Positions 35,820 to 44,625 of a stretch of 53,457 nucleotides of DNA are shown in pieces (position 1 is the stretch's first letter; each line of letters opens with the position of its first letter). Below the pieces are notes generated by a model. The model ran no database searches, had not been told where the DNA came from, and was given only the letters and a program-made list of their open reading frames with translations. This DNA comes from an uncultured Bacteroides sp. (lineage in GTDB: Bacteria > Bacteroidota > Bacteroidia > Bacteroidales > Bacteroidaceae): positions 1-53,457 of the forward strand of contig CASFQC010000012.1 in the NCBI GenBank assembly GCA_949296415.1, given 5' to 3'. The position numbers were made by a program, and so were the translations under genes.

Positions 35820-36767
35820 ATGAAGCGCATATTCTTACTTATTCCGTTGCTGTGCCTCGCCCTGACCATGCAGGCACAGAAGACCATGTCGCCGCCCACT
35901 ATCATGGTGGTGCCCGACGACATTTACTGCAAGACACACGGATACACCAAACCATTCAACAACCGGGGCACGACTGAAGAACGTCCCGATTACAAACGGG
36001 CCTTGACCGAGGACCACAACATGCACGCCGTGCTCACACAAATCAAGGAACTCATCATGGAGCGCAACAGCAAGTTCAAGATTATAGACCTGATGACATC
36101 CATAAAAAGCTATGAGGATGCCTTGGTGATGGATGCAGCCAATATGGCCGATGAATCGGAAAGCGTGGACGAAGCCATCATACGTAATTCGGATGCCGAC
36201 GTGCTCATCAAGGTAGATTTCAACATCCTGAAGGAAGGTCCCGAACGGCAGGCACAGTTCACTATTACGGCTACCGACGCTTACACCAACCAGCAGTTTG
36301 CTCCGGTAAGCGGCATAGGTTCTCCTTCTACGGCAGCCAATCCGGCCGTCCTGGTGCGGGAAGCCATATTCGGCAAGATGGATGCGTTCCTGCAACAGAT
36401 ACTCAATTACTACACCAACATGCTGACCGACGGGCGTGCCGTGGCATTCTACTTCAACATACAGCAAGGAGCCGGTGTGGACATGAACACTCAGACCGGC
36501 GAATATCCTCTGGGTGACGTGATAGACGACATGCTTTATGATAACTCTGTAGACGGCACCGGAATGGAGCAGGTACAGGGAGGTGACACATTCCGATACT
36601 ACCGTTCGGTACACATACCGCTTATGGCCGACGTAAGAGGACGGATGCGCAAGCAGAACGCCATGAACGTGGCACGGCGCATCGCCCAACAACTGCAGCA
36701 GAAATACCAGATAGAGTGCAGCTGCAAGATGGCCGGACTGGGGAAAGTATATATCTACATAAAATGA
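35820..36767 (+). CDS. DUF6175-family secreted protein (envelope cluster gene 3)
   Basis: A 315-aa protein with a signal peptide ending at MQAQ. The mature N-terminus PPTIMVVPDDIYCK, then the NSDADVLIKVDFNI and TATDAYTNQQF stretches, fit DUF6175 and resemble the anticodon-binding-like fold of CsgG/LpoB proteins (a nucleotide-free periplasmic fold). The C-terminal half holds ARRIAQQLQQKYQIECSC and ends IYIK. It follows gene 2 by 36 bp and is closed by an inverted repeat at 36795-36846. Function unknown; an accessory role in an envelope complex is an inference. Confidence 0.82.
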   Translation: MKRIFLLIPLLCLALTMQAQKTMSPPTIMVVPDDIYCKTHGYTKPFNNRGTTEERPDYKRALTEDHNMHAVLTQIKELIMERNSKFKIIDLMTSIKSYEDALVMDAANMADESESVDEAIIRNSDADVLIKVDFNILKEGPERQAQFTITATDAYTNQQFAPVSGIGSPSTAANPAVLVREAIFGKMDAFLQQILNYYTNMLTDGRAVAFYFNIQQGAGVDMNTQTGEYPLGDVIDDMLYDNSVDGTGMEQVQGGDTFRYYRSVHIPLMADVRGRMRKQNAMNVARRIAQQLQQKYQIECSCKMAGLGKVYIYIK

Positions 36768-36794
36768 CGTACCGTTCCTGACCGTTGGAAGACT

Positions 36795-36846
36795 CTGCCT
36801 GTGATGTATGCCTCTACATGTGAGATGCGTCTTACGTCACAGGCAG
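36795..36846 (+). terminator. hairpin closing the three-gene envelope cluster
   Basis: CTGCCTGTGA (36795-36804) and TCACAGGCAG (36837-36846) form a 10-bp stem with a long structured loop, followed by ATTCCTTTTC. It lies 28 bp after the DUF6175 stop. Confidence 0.5.
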
Positions 36847-36926
36847 ATTCCTTTTCAGCTGCTCGGAACGGAATTTGTCTTTACCGGTAAAGCAACCTTC
36901 TTATTCACAAACAAACATTAACAGCA

Positions 36927-38576
36927 ATGAGATTTTACAGACAGACAAGCGCGGCCTTTGCCGCCGCATTTCTGTTGTGTGCAGGATGTGCACAGCAGGG
37001 AACAACTCCGGACATTCAGACCGCAGCAGACGGTATCACACCTCCTGTCATGGGATGGAGCTCATGGAACGCCTTCAGGGTGAACATAAACGAGGATATC
37101 ATCAAAAACCAGGCCGACTTGCTGGTGCAGAAAGGGCTGAAGGACGCAGGCTACAATTACGTTAACATTGACGACGGATTCTTCGGAGAACGCGATGCCG
37201 AAGGCAAGATGCATGCACACACTACCCGCTTCCCAAACGGCATGAAGCCTGTAGTGGACCATATACACGGACTGGGGATGAAGGCCGGCATATACACCGA
37301 CGCGGGAAATAACACCTGCGGTTCCAGAGGAGACAATGACGTGAACGGCATCGGAGCCGGCATATATGGGCACGAGGATCAGGACGCGCAACTGTACTTC
37401 GGTGAATGGGGATTTGACTTCATCAAAATTGACTACTGTGGGGGGAGTGATCTGGGACTGGACGAGAGGAAACGTTACACCGCCATAAGGGAAAGCATAG
37501 ACAAGGTAAACAAAAATGTGTCGGTCAACATCTGCCGGTGGGCATTTCCCGGAACATGGGGAAAGGAGTTGGCCGCTTCGTGGAGGATAAGCGGAGACAT
37601 CAACGCTTCGTGGGAATCGCTGAAGTATGTGGTGGGAAAGAACTTGTACCTGTCGGCTTATGCCAGGGACGGACACTACAACGATATGGATATGATGATT
37701 ATAGGTTTCCGCAACAACAGCCGTGTGGGAGGAAAGGGACTTACCGTAAATGAAGAGATTGCACAATTCGGACTGTGGTGTATCATGAGCTCGCCCTTGC
37801 TCATAGGATGTGATCTGGCTGCGTTGCCCGACTCTTCGCTCCAGTTGCTTACCAACCGTGAACTTATAGCCCTGAACCAAGACCCGCTGGGACTTCAGGC
37901 TTACGTGGCGCAACACGATAACGAGGGATATGTACTGGTAAAGGACATTGAGAAGAAACGCGGACTGGCGCGTGCGCTGGCCTTTTACAATCCCTCGGAT
38001 CAGCCGTGTCGGTTCTCTGTACCTTTCAATATACTGGAACTGGATGGAGAGGTGAAAGTGCGCGACCTGGTGGAACATGCCGATTTGGGCACGTTCAGTG
38101 ACAGACTGGAGATGACGCTGCCTCCACGCAGCGGACGGTTCTTTCGTATAGAAGGAAAGAAGCGCTTGGAGCCTTCAGTCTACGAGGCCGAATGGGCTTA
38201 TCTCCCCCTGTTCAACGATTTGGGTAAGAATCCGACTGGTATAACCTACGCTTATGATGACCGGATGTCGGGCAAGATGAAGGTGCGCTATCTGGGCGGA
38301 CAGCCCGAGAACTATGCCGAATGGCCGGAAGTGTACAGTGAAGAGGGAGGCGAGTACGGGCTTACAGTATATTATTCCTACGGCAAGGGCAGAAAACTGG
38401 AAATAAGCGTGAACGGTACAATGACCGGTTCGGGCGAGCTGGCCGATGACAATGAATGTCACAGCGTGACTATTCCTGTGACACTGAAACCCGGATACAA
38501 CGTAATACGCATAGGCAACAGTTACAACTGGGCTCCGGACATAGACCGCTTCACTCTGGCAAAAGCCATGGAATAA
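36927..38576 (+). CDS. glycoside hydrolase family 27 alpha-galactosidase-type lipoprotein
   Basis: A 549-aa lipoprotein (lipobox CAGC, Cys21). The GH27 TIM barrel starts with PPVMGWSSWNAF and contains VNIDDGFFGERD, the nucleophile Asp169 in FIKIDYCGG, and the likely acid/base Asp224 in RISGDI. A C-terminal beta-sandwich (from about residue 420) with YSYGKGRKLEISVNG looks like a carbohydrate-binding module. It removes terminal alpha-linked galactose or N-acetylgalactosamine; which one is not decided by sequence. It is monocistronic, ending in a strong convergent terminator shared with the metallophosphoesterase gene. Confidence 0.93.
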   Translation: MRFYRQTSAAFAAAFLLCAGCAQQGTTPDIQTAADGITPPVMGWSSWNAFRVNINEDIIKNQADLLVQKGLKDAGYNYVNIDDGFFGERDAEGKMHAHTTRFPNGMKPVVDHIHGLGMKAGIYTDAGNNTCGSRGDNDVNGIGAGIYGHEDQDAQLYFGEWGFDFIKIDYCGGSDLGLDERKRYTAIRESIDKVNKNVSVNICRWAFPGTWGKELAASWRISGDINASWESLKYVVGKNLYLSAYARDGHYNDMDMMIIGFRNNSRVGGKGLTVNEEIAQFGLWCIMSSPLLIGCDLAALPDSSLQLLTNRELIALNQDPLGLQAYVAQHDNEGYVLVKDIEKKRGLARALAFYNPSDQPCRFSVPFNILELDGEVKVRDLVEHADLGTFSDRLEMTLPPRSGRFFRIEGKKRLEPSVYEAEWAYLPLFNDLGKNPTGITYAYDDRMSGKMKVRYLGGQPENYAEWPEVYSEEGGEYGLTVYYSYGKGRKLEISVNGTMTGSGELADDNECHSVTIPVTLKPGYNVIRIGNSYNWAPDIDRFTLAKAME

Positions 38577-38600
38577 AGGCAGGGCTTCCCATGCCATTTA

Positions 38601-38664
38601 AAAGCCGGAAGAGACTGTGCCGGTACGGTGATTTCCGTATCCTGACACAGTCTCTTCCGGCTTT
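38601..38664. terminator. bidirectional terminator between GH27 and metallophosphoesterase genes
   Basis: AAAGCCGGAAGAGACTGTG (38601-38619) and CACAGTCTCTTCCGGCTTT (38646-38664) form a perfect 19-bp stem with a 26-nt loop, between two convergent genes. Confidence 0.8.
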
Positions 38665-38684
38665 CTGTAAGGTAAGGGCTTGCC

Positions 38685-39674
38685 TTACTTCTTCACATAA
38701 CTGTCCGGATAGGTGGTGGGATATGCCTGCACGCCTCCCTCCAGAACTATCCACGTATCAAAGGTGCGTTGTCCTTCCTTCATCACCATCACACGTGCTC
38801 CGTTTGGCAGATGGTTGTACACGGTGTTTCCGCCCGTATAACGTCCGTATCCCAGCAGGATGCCATGCCACATTACGGTGTAGTCGTTGTCGTGGTCGTG
38901 TCCTACAAACACTCCCATCACGTCGCCGGCCTCTTTCATGGCGGCAAACATGCCTGTGTTCAAGGCCGGAGCGCAAGCTTTCTCCATGCGGGTGCCTATA
39001 AGCACGGCGTTCTCGTCGGATGCCGCCAGATTGTATTCTGGCAGGGGAATGTGGAAGAAGGCCAAAGCCGGAAGCGGTTTGCCGCCGTTGGCTGAGGTGA
39101 ACGCCGCACTTTGGGCGCGGTAGCGTCCCACTTGGGCATGGCTGAGCCAGGCATAACCTTTCACATCGTCCAGCGGGGCGTAGGAATGCGAGTCGAAGAA
39201 ATAGAGCACGGCGGCATTGCGTCCGTCACCGTCCGATGACTTGACGGTCAGCGTATAGTCGGGCGACTCCTCCTGTCCGCGGTCGGGCTGAAGGTTGCCG
39301 GGCACCGAACGTACAATGTCATAAAGCTGGGCGCGGCTCATGCCCTGCTCGTCGTCGTGGTTGCCGAAGGTCACCACGAAAGGTACCTTGTGCGCAGCCA
39401 CCCGCCGGAGCACGGTCACCATGCCGGTATCGGCCGGTTGGGCGTAAATCACGTCGCCGGTCAGCACCACCAGGTCGGGACGTTCGGACTCCAGCACTTC
39501 GTCTATCCGTTCCAGAGCAATGTCCGATGCCGGATTGCCGTACTTGAAGTGCACGTCGGTGAACTGCACAATCTTGAACTCGCCATCGCTGTTGAACTTC
39601 AGCGTGGCCTGTTGGGCCTTCAGCGCGGGCATGACCGACGCCGCAAGGCAAAGGGTAATGAAGAAATGTTTCAT
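38685..39674 (-). CDS. secreted calcineurin-like metallophosphoesterase
   Basis: A 329-aa protein with a signal peptide ending near ALKAQ. All metal-site motifs are present in order: FTDVHF (D-x-H), LTGDVIYA (GD), FGNHDDE (GNHD), FHIPLPEY and VGHDHDNDY (GHDH). The family hydrolyses phosphomonoesters or phosphodiesters. It lies 39 bp downstream of the M60 peptidase gene in the same direction, so the two are probably co-transcribed. Confidence 0.92.
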   Translation of the reverse strand: MKHFFITLCLAASVMPALKAQQATLKFNSDGEFKIVQFTDVHFKYGNPASDIALERIDEVLESERPDLVVLTGDVIYAQPADTGMVTVLRRVAAHKVPFVVTFGNHDDEQGMSRAQLYDIVRSVPGNLQPDRGQEESPDYTLTVKSSDGDGRNAAVLYFFDSHSYAPLDDVKGYAWLSHAQVGRYRAQSAAFTSANGGKPLPALAFFHIPLPEYNLAASDENAVLIGTRMEKACAPALNTGMFAAMKEAGDVMGVFVGHDHDNDYTVMWHGILLGYGRYTGGNTVYNHLPNGARVMVMKEGQRTFDTWIVLEGGVQAYPTTYPDSYVKK

Positions 39675-39713
39675 GTCTGTTTATATTTGGTAGATTGATA
39701 GGCTGACAGAACC

Positions 39714-41249
39714 TTAATCCTTTATTCTTGTCAGGTCTTTCTTCGGTTTGGGATAATGTCCGGAGGCTATGTGGCGTTTGGTGTCATTCACCATGTCTGG
39801 GGTGATTTCGAAACGATACTTTCCGTAGTCGTTCACCTCAAAGGTGCCGGTGACGAAGAATCCCCATGCTTCGAAGAAGTCGGTCAGGTCGGTTTCCAGC
39901 AGGTCACACGCCACCTTGATGAACTCATACATGTTGTTGATGGAAGCGTTGCCCTGTCCTTTGTCCGGATGGGTGCGCATATGTTCCATAAGGTCGGCAT
40001 AAAAATCCTTGTATCCTTTCTCCTGGGCATAGAGATAGAGTTGCCAGAAAGGCACCAGCTTCTCAAAGGGGTCTTCCACACACATGATAAAGGGTTTTTC
40101 AGGAGCGTCGACCACGTGCTTGAGTGCGTTTTCATAATTATGGCTTTTGCTCAGACGGCTTGGCTGTCCTGCCTGTCGCAGTACGTACATGGTAAAAAGG
40201 TTGTTGCTCACTTCCGTCATGCCGCCCCAGGTGAGCTGCGGGCGCATTTGCATGACGTGTCCTATCTCATGGTTCACACCCCAGTCCTTGTAGATGTCCG
40301 GTCCGAGAGCCGCTCTCATGGTGCTTTCATTGCCAAGAAAAGCCACTCCGTCGCCATCGCGGAACATGAAATAGTTGTAGTTTACGCGGGCCAGAATGCG
40401 CTTGGATGGTATACGTCCGTATTTCGTCGCTCCGCTGAAGGTGTACTGCCGTTCCATGATTTTGTCGTAAGCGCTGGCCAGTTCTTTACCTTCGCCATAT
40501 CTGAACTTTTTAAGGTATTCCACCGGATAGGCCAGCTGCATGTAGCGTGTCTTTACATCCATTACCGGACTCACGGCGTTGTCCAGCAGCCGGTTCCAGT
40601 CTTCGTTGGTCTGTGTCTCCGCATCAAAGTATCCGTTGGGCTTTCCTGTCACGAAATGTATGGTGATGGAGGGCGCGGTTTCCGGGTCGTCGGCGGAGTA
40701 GTCCACATAGACGTTGCCAGCCTTTTCCACATAGATTACATTGACTCCTTCGTGCAGGTCAAAGTATTGCCGCTTCAGTCCCCAACCTTCCGGGTCTTTG
40801 TCCGCAGCGAATCCGGGTGTGGGCTGGCGCATCCAGTCGGGAATGAGCAGTCCCACATGGCGTCCGTGCATATCGCCTGCCAGTATCACGTTTTCACCCT
40901 GTTCCAGGTAGACTCCGGTCATGTTCTCGTAGCGGCTGTAGCCGTTGTGCAGTTTGAGCTTCTCTTTCAGTACGTTGTCTGAAGCCACAGGCTTGTAGCT
41001 GGCCAACAGGTAGCGTGCCTGGTATGTCCCGTCGCGGAGCTGTTCCGCCAGCTGTCTCATCAGCGGACAGCCGAATGACTTCAGCTGTCTGTTCTTGAAG
41101 CCTTTGGCCAGTTTCGAGGCGGTCCAGTCATCAAAGTAGACCAGGTCTTTGGTTATGGCTTGGGTGGAATATGAGGGCGTCTGCCCTAAAGCTGCTGTAC
41201 CTATGCCGCATAGCATGGCTACAGCCAATGTTCTGAAGATTGTGTTCAT
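39714..41249 (-). CDS. M60-family metallopeptidase (mucinase-like)
   Basis: A 511-aa protein starting at MNTIFRTLAV; a Met 10 codons upstream lies within the promoter region. The signal peptide ends at ALGQ. The zinc site is NHEIGHVMQ (His327, Glu328, His331), with the third ligand Glu346 in GGMTEVSNN, the gluzincin arrangement of M60/enhancin-type peptidases, which include O-glycopeptidases that cut mucins. The N-terminal 200 residues are beta-rich. The -7 box TACCTTTG lies 28 bp upstream. A host glycoprotein substrate is inferred. Confidence 0.92.
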   Translation of the reverse strand: MNTIFRTLAVAMLCGIGTAALGQTPSYSTQAITKDLVYFDDWTASKLAKGFKNRQLKSFGCPLMRQLAEQLRDGTYQARYLLASYKPVASDNVLKEKLKLHNGYSRYENMTGVYLEQGENVILAGDMHGRHVGLLIPDWMRQPTPGFAADKDPEGWGLKRQYFDLHEGVNVIYVEKAGNVYVDYSADDPETAPSITIHFVTGKPNGYFDAETQTNEDWNRLLDNAVSPVMDVKTRYMQLAYPVEYLKKFRYGEGKELASAYDKIMERQYTFSGATKYGRIPSKRILARVNYNYFMFRDGDGVAFLGNESTMRAALGPDIYKDWGVNHEIGHVMQMRPQLTWGGMTEVSNNLFTMYVLRQAGQPSRLSKSHNYENALKHVVDAPEKPFIMCVEDPFEKLVPFWQLYLYAQEKGYKDFYADLMEHMRTHPDKGQGNASINNMYEFIKVACDLLETDLTDFFEAWGFFVTGTFEVNDYGKYRFEITPDMVNDTKRHIASGHYPKPKKDLTRIKD

Positions 41250-41276
41250 AGTCCTGTCTTTAGTTTGTTTGACAGA

Positions 41277-41284
41277 CAAAGGTA
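41277..41284 (-). promoter_or_regulatory. -7 box (TACCTTTG) of the M60-metallophosphoesterase pair
   Basis: On the minus strand TACCTTTG fits TAnnTTTG and lies 28 bp upstream of the chosen start codon at 41249. Confidence 0.55.
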
Positions 41285-41328
41285 ATGTTTTCCCCGTCTT
41301 TGTTCCTGTCTTCTGGCAAAAAACGCAT

Positions 41329-41389
41329 AAAAAAAGTGTCCGGCGGCGGAAAGGACAGGCCCAGACCTGCCGTTTCCGCCGCCGGACAC
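41329..41389 (-). terminator. strong intrinsic terminator after the OMP-barrel gene
   Basis: On the minus strand the stem GTGTCCGGCGGCGGAAA (41373-41389) pairs perfectly with TTTCCGCCGCCGGACAC (41336-41352) over 17 bp and is followed by seven T residues. It terminates the DUF4136-barrel pair before the M60 promoter. Confidence 0.88.
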
Positions 41390-41412
41390 AGCCTTTGCGG
41401 GATGTTTCGTCT

Positions 41413-42060
41413 TCAGAATATCACACCTACTCTGAAGCCTGCATTGTTTTGCCCTTCTATCTCGCCGGACAGCGTGACGGGCTTGTTGGTCATGTAGCTG
41501 TAGTATCCGGCCACATGAAAGCCTATGCGGCAGATTTTGAAGGGGAATATCTTCAGACCTATTTCGGGTGAGGTGTAGAATCCCCACGGATTGTCATACA
41601 GGCCTCCCGTGCCGAAGTATGTGGTGTAGCGTGAATAGGCTGCGCCCACCTTCAGGCCGATATAGGGACGCACTGTCCTGCTCTTGCTCAGGTTGAAGGC
41701 GGCGGTCACGCCAAAGGGCAGCTGGTAGGCCGAACGTTGCTGGTCGGTGGTCAGCGCTTCGGTGGGCGATATGGGCAGCGTCTGCCGTCCCACATACTTG
41801 TGGTTGGTGTGGAAGTTCAGGAAGGCGCCCACCGTCCAGCGGGGCGTCACGTCATAGGTGGCCTCGATGTTCATTCCCCATCCGCTGGCCTTGTCGGCAT
41901 ATCCGGTGGAGAAAGGTACGTTCATCTGCCAGTCCACTCCTATATGGAAGTCTTTGGCCGGCGTCTGTGCATAATTCTTGGCTGCGCCAGCCAGCATCAG
42001 TGCCAGGGCGCACGACATGATACGTAATATGTTGCTTTTCATTTTCGGTTTCCTCCTCAT
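41413..42060 (-). CDS. outer-membrane beta-barrel protein
   Basis: A 215-aa protein whose signal peptide ends near NYAQ. Eight or so amphipathic beta strands and a C-terminal Phe (RVGVIF) fit a small OmpW/OmpA-type barrel. I start it at MRRKPK because that ATG overlaps the DUF4136 stop (ATGA), indicating coupling; a Met 6 codons later is an alternative. Function unknown. Confidence 0.82.
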   Translation of the reverse strand: MRRKPKMKSNILRIMSCALALMLAGAAKNYAQTPAKDFHIGVDWQMNVPFSTGYADKASGWGMNIEATYDVTPRWTVGAFLNFHTNHKYVGRQTLPISPTEALTTDQQRSAYQLPFGVTAAFNLSKSRTVRPYIGLKVGAAYSRYTTYFGTGGLYDNPWGFYTSPEIGLKIFPFKICRIGFHVAGYYSYMTNKPVTLSGEIEGQNNAGFRVGVIF

Positions 42061-42701
42061 TCCGTTTGTTTGTCTGTAGTCAGATAAGGCGACTGGTCGA
42101 ATGCCTGGCCTATGCCTTCATGCAGCAGCTGCCTGTTCACGCGGTTGTTGGCGTACAGGTATCCTGACATGCTGGCATACCACACTACGGGAATCTTCGA
42201 CGGATGTTCCGCCGTGCCTCTTTGCGTCAGGTCCACCATCTCCATGACTAGTGTCTGGGTGTCGTAGGCGTAGGTCACCGGGTAGGGGTAGTACCATCCT
42301 CCCCATCCCCATCCCCAGTAGAAGGGATCCCACCATCCGTTCCAGTAGTCTCCGGTTATTACGAAGTTGGTCTGTGCCACGTAGGACAGCTGCACGCCCA
42401 CGTCGGCGTTGTCTTTCTGTGCGGGGTCGCTTATGCGCGTATAACCCAGACTGTTCATGCGGGTCTCCACCTCGTCCAGAATGGTCATGGCGTTCTGGTC
42501 TGTCCAGTAGGAGACGTGTGTGTTGCCTGCCTCCAGAATGCTGTCGGGCAGGTAATAAGTGGCAAAACTGCCGAAGTCCGTGTCGGCGGCATGGTCGGTA
42601 TACACCGTCAGGTCGGCGTCCAGGCTGTCCATGTCGGGGACTTTCTCGCAGGCAGTCAGCAGGCCGGCTGCCATGCAAGCCAAAAACATTATTTTCCTCA
42701 T
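42057..42701 (-). CDS. DUF4136 lipoprotein
   Basis: A 214-aa lipoprotein (lipobox TAC, Cys18). The start MRKIMFLAC was preferred to a Met 12 codons upstream because the signal begins there. The DUF4136 region includes DFGSFATYYLPDS and VGVQLSYVAQT, then a Trp- and Tyr-rich WGWGWGGWYYPYPVT segment. The stop overlaps the start of the barrel gene. Likely an envelope partner of that barrel. Confidence 0.88.
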   Translation of the reverse strand: MRKIMFLACMAAGLLTACEKVPDMDSLDADLTVYTDHAADTDFGSFATYYLPDSILEAGNTHVSYWTDQNAMTILDEVETRMNSLGYTRISDPAQKDNADVGVQLSYVAQTNFVITGDYWNGWWDPFYWGWGWGGWYYPYPVTYAYDTQTLVMEMVDLTQRGTAEHPSKIPVVWYASMSGYLYANNRVNRQLLHEGIGQAFDQSPYLTTDKQTE

Positions 42702-42792
42702 ACAGGTTTTCTCCTTTCTCTTTTTTAATATGTCCATATGGCTTTATCTCACGAGGGACGCATCCCCGTGGCTTTCATTTACAGAAATGAGG

Positions 42793-43319
42793 TCATCCGT
42801 ATTTTACTGCATCCCTTTCGGTTAAATAGCTTGAAGTGGTGTTGTGCAGGGTTAAAACGTCTTGCGGATTACCGGTTAGCGAACCTTCCCATAATATGGT
42901 ATCTGTTTCATGGGGAAATGTTTCGTAGTGCGGATTCAATAACCTGTTGTATGACAGGTCCAGCGACCGTATCACGTACCTTGACAGGTCAGGAAACTCC
43001 GTGAGGCTGTCACCAGACAGGTCATAGTAATCCATCACCACGTCGGGGCGGACGTGGCGGAGCTGTTCCAGCTTGGAAAAGCTTTTGTCCTGTGCTGCTT
43101 CCGGATGTCATACTCCTCCGGGTCGTAGCCGTAGGGGTTATAGCCATCGTTTCCCTGTGCGGACATCCAGTCCACTCTTTTCCCTTCCGCAGGGCGCAGT
43201 AGGGGCAGCCCCGCAAAATCTCTCTGATTATTCTCTTTTTGGCCATAGACTTTTGGTTTTAAGGTTGCTTTTTTCATGGTTCTTGTCAGGAAACGTTTTT
43301 TTGCCATATCGGCAGACAT
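42793..43319 (-). pseudogene. collapsed second copy of the HExxH/LRR module
   Basis: The segment from about 42940 to 43109 matches the LRR lipoprotein gene (44380-44549), and the segment from about 43110 to 43285 matches the start of the HExxH gene (45494-45660). The junction is at CCGGATGT/CATACTCC. Relative to the intact locus, about 945 bp are missing, which joins the 5' end of one gene to the middle of the other out of frame. Two short frames remain (42793-43041 and 43035-43319). This copy keeps GYNPYGYDPEEY and, separately, MDYYDLSGDSLTEFPDLSRY. It is non-functional. Confidence 0.8.
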
Positions 43320-43352
43320 GCTTCTCTACTTTTTTTGACATGGAGTCTTGTT

Positions 43353-43790
43353 TTATGGATATTTGGCATGCATCAATATGCGGTTTCTCCACAGCATCAG
43401 CAGGCGGTCTTCTCTGTTCCTTTTTAAGCTATACGAGTCATAATCATAATATGTCCCATTGAAGAGATCAAACGCCATATCGTCAATCGTTCCGGACCAT
43501 ACCGCTTGCGGCCCGAACACTTTTTTCAAAGTTTCTTTCGTCGGATAGATCTGGTTATCCATAAGGAAGAGAGCGGCTTTGCATTCGGCACACAATGCAG
43601 ACCAGTAAAGCTTGCCTGATGTGGCAAGTTCGATGTCTCTGTTCAGTTCTCTTTTAAGGTTGTCATAAGCCTTTCTGTATGCTTCCTGTGCCTCTTTTTT
43701 CCGGCCGTTCAGCTCAAGTGCTATGCCCTTTGACAACAATTGAGGGAGTTCATGAGGCAGCCATGGATAAGTTGCTTTCTTTCTTTCTTT
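43353..43790 (-). pseudogene. 3' part of the LRR/TPR lipoprotein gene, out of frame
   Basis: This frame encodes about 128 aa after a TTG codon (KGIALELNGRKKEAQEAYRK, helical, TPR-like) and is the natural continuation of the LRR gene upstream: the frame can be followed without a stop back into the CTTT tract. Removing one 4-nt unit would join the two as ...IERKKATYPWLPHELPQLL. It is therefore the detached end of one gene, not an independent gene. Confidence 0.7.
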
Positions 43791-44625
43791 CGATTATTGT
43801 CGCCTCTATCTGTTCCATAATCTTCAGTGCGGCTTCCCTTTCTCCAAGGTGTGCAAGACACATGGCTTTGACATCTTTTACAGAGGAATAGTTTTTAGCC
43901 CGGAGGGATGCGTCCAGCAGGCGGACGGCCTTTCGCAACGAGTCCGGGCTGTCCATGTAATATTTTATGTAGGTCATAGCCGTTTCAGACAGCAGACTGG
44001 ATGCGCTTAGCCGTTTTCTGTCTGTGACGCCCGGAAAACAAACGAGACATCTTAACGGTTCTTTGTCGGCCAGTCCTTCGCTGACTACGGTATCGGCTTG
44101 CAGGTAGAAAAGAAGGCTTGGACAAAAATAACGGTTATGCGATACGTCAAAATATTGCGACACGTCTGCCCATACGTTATAGTCCAGCATGTTGTGGGCC
44201 AAGACAAGCCTGCGTAGCGGTTTCCGGCAAAAGAACTCCAACAGCGAGTTGTGCGACACGTCCAGTTCCTCCAACATCGGAACGTCCAGCTTGTGTATCT
44301 CTAATTTCCCTTCCAACCGGTTGTAGGACAGGTTCAGCTTCTCCAGTCCGGTCGGCAAGTACCGGGGAACAAACGTGTCCAACTGGTTGTGCGACAGGTC
44401 CAGCGAACGGATCACGTACCTTGACAGGTCGGGGAACTCTTTTAGGCTGTCGCCGGAGAGGTCATAGTAATCCATCACCGAGTCGGGACGGACGTGGTGG
44501 AGACGTTCCAGCTTGGAAAGGCTTTTGTCCTGTGCTGCTTCCGGATGTGTGCAAGATACGACGGATAACGCGGCTGTCAGACATAGGAGAATTTTAGTAT
44601 TTATGGAAGTCATTGCGATATTCAT
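43750..44625 (-). CDS. leucine-rich-repeat lipoprotein, C-terminally truncated by a frame change
   Basis: A 291-aa protein with a lipoprotein signal (lipobox VVSC) and about five LRR units such as RSLDLSHNQLDTFVPRYLP and LEKLNLSYNRLEG. A helical TPR-like part (ALKIMEQIEATIIERKK) follows, then a sudden stop within about 10 codons after a (CTTT)4 tract on the plus strand (43775-43791). The reading frame continues in 43353-43790. It overlaps the stop of the HExxH gene (44594) by 32 bp, so the pair is coupled. In a toxin-immunity reading this would be the immunity or receptor-type partner; that is inference. Confidence 0.75.
   Translation of the reverse strand: MNIAMTSINTKILLCLTAALSVVSCTHPEAAQDKSLSKLERLHHVRPDSVMDYYDLSGDSLKEFPDLSRYVIRSLDLSHNQLDTFVPRYLPTGLEKLNLSYNRLEGKLEIHKLDVPMLEELDVSHNSLLEFFCRKPLRRLVLAHNMLDYNVWADVSQYFDVSHNRYFCPSLLFYLQADTVVSEGLADKEPLRCLVCFPGVTDRKRLSASSLLSETAMTYIKYYMDSPDSLRKAVRLLDASLRAKNYSSVKDVKAMCLAHLGEREAALKIMEQIEATIIERKKESNLSMAAS
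43775..43791. repeat. CTTT tetranucleotide tract inside the LRR gene
   Basis: Four tandem CTTT units followed by C (AAAG on the coding strand). With four units the LRR frame ends soon after the tract. With three units the frame continues into the downstream TPR-like segment, giving a protein of about 420 aa. A change in unit number by slippage could therefore switch the protein length. Confidence 0.7.

Noticed and set aside
43097-43111. 15-nt match GCTTCCGGATGTCAT shared with the duplicated promoter-leader at 28.8 and 29.7 kb
   Set aside because: The match falls across the deletion junction of the collapsed module and the neighbouring bases do not align, so it is probably chance.
43022-43246. 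Short minus-strand frame with GCPYCALRKG, resembling a Cys-rich peptide
   Set aside because: It is the out-of-frame reading of the decayed HExxH start, produced by a one-base loss; the same DNA reads DFAGLPLLRPAEGKR in the ancestral frame.
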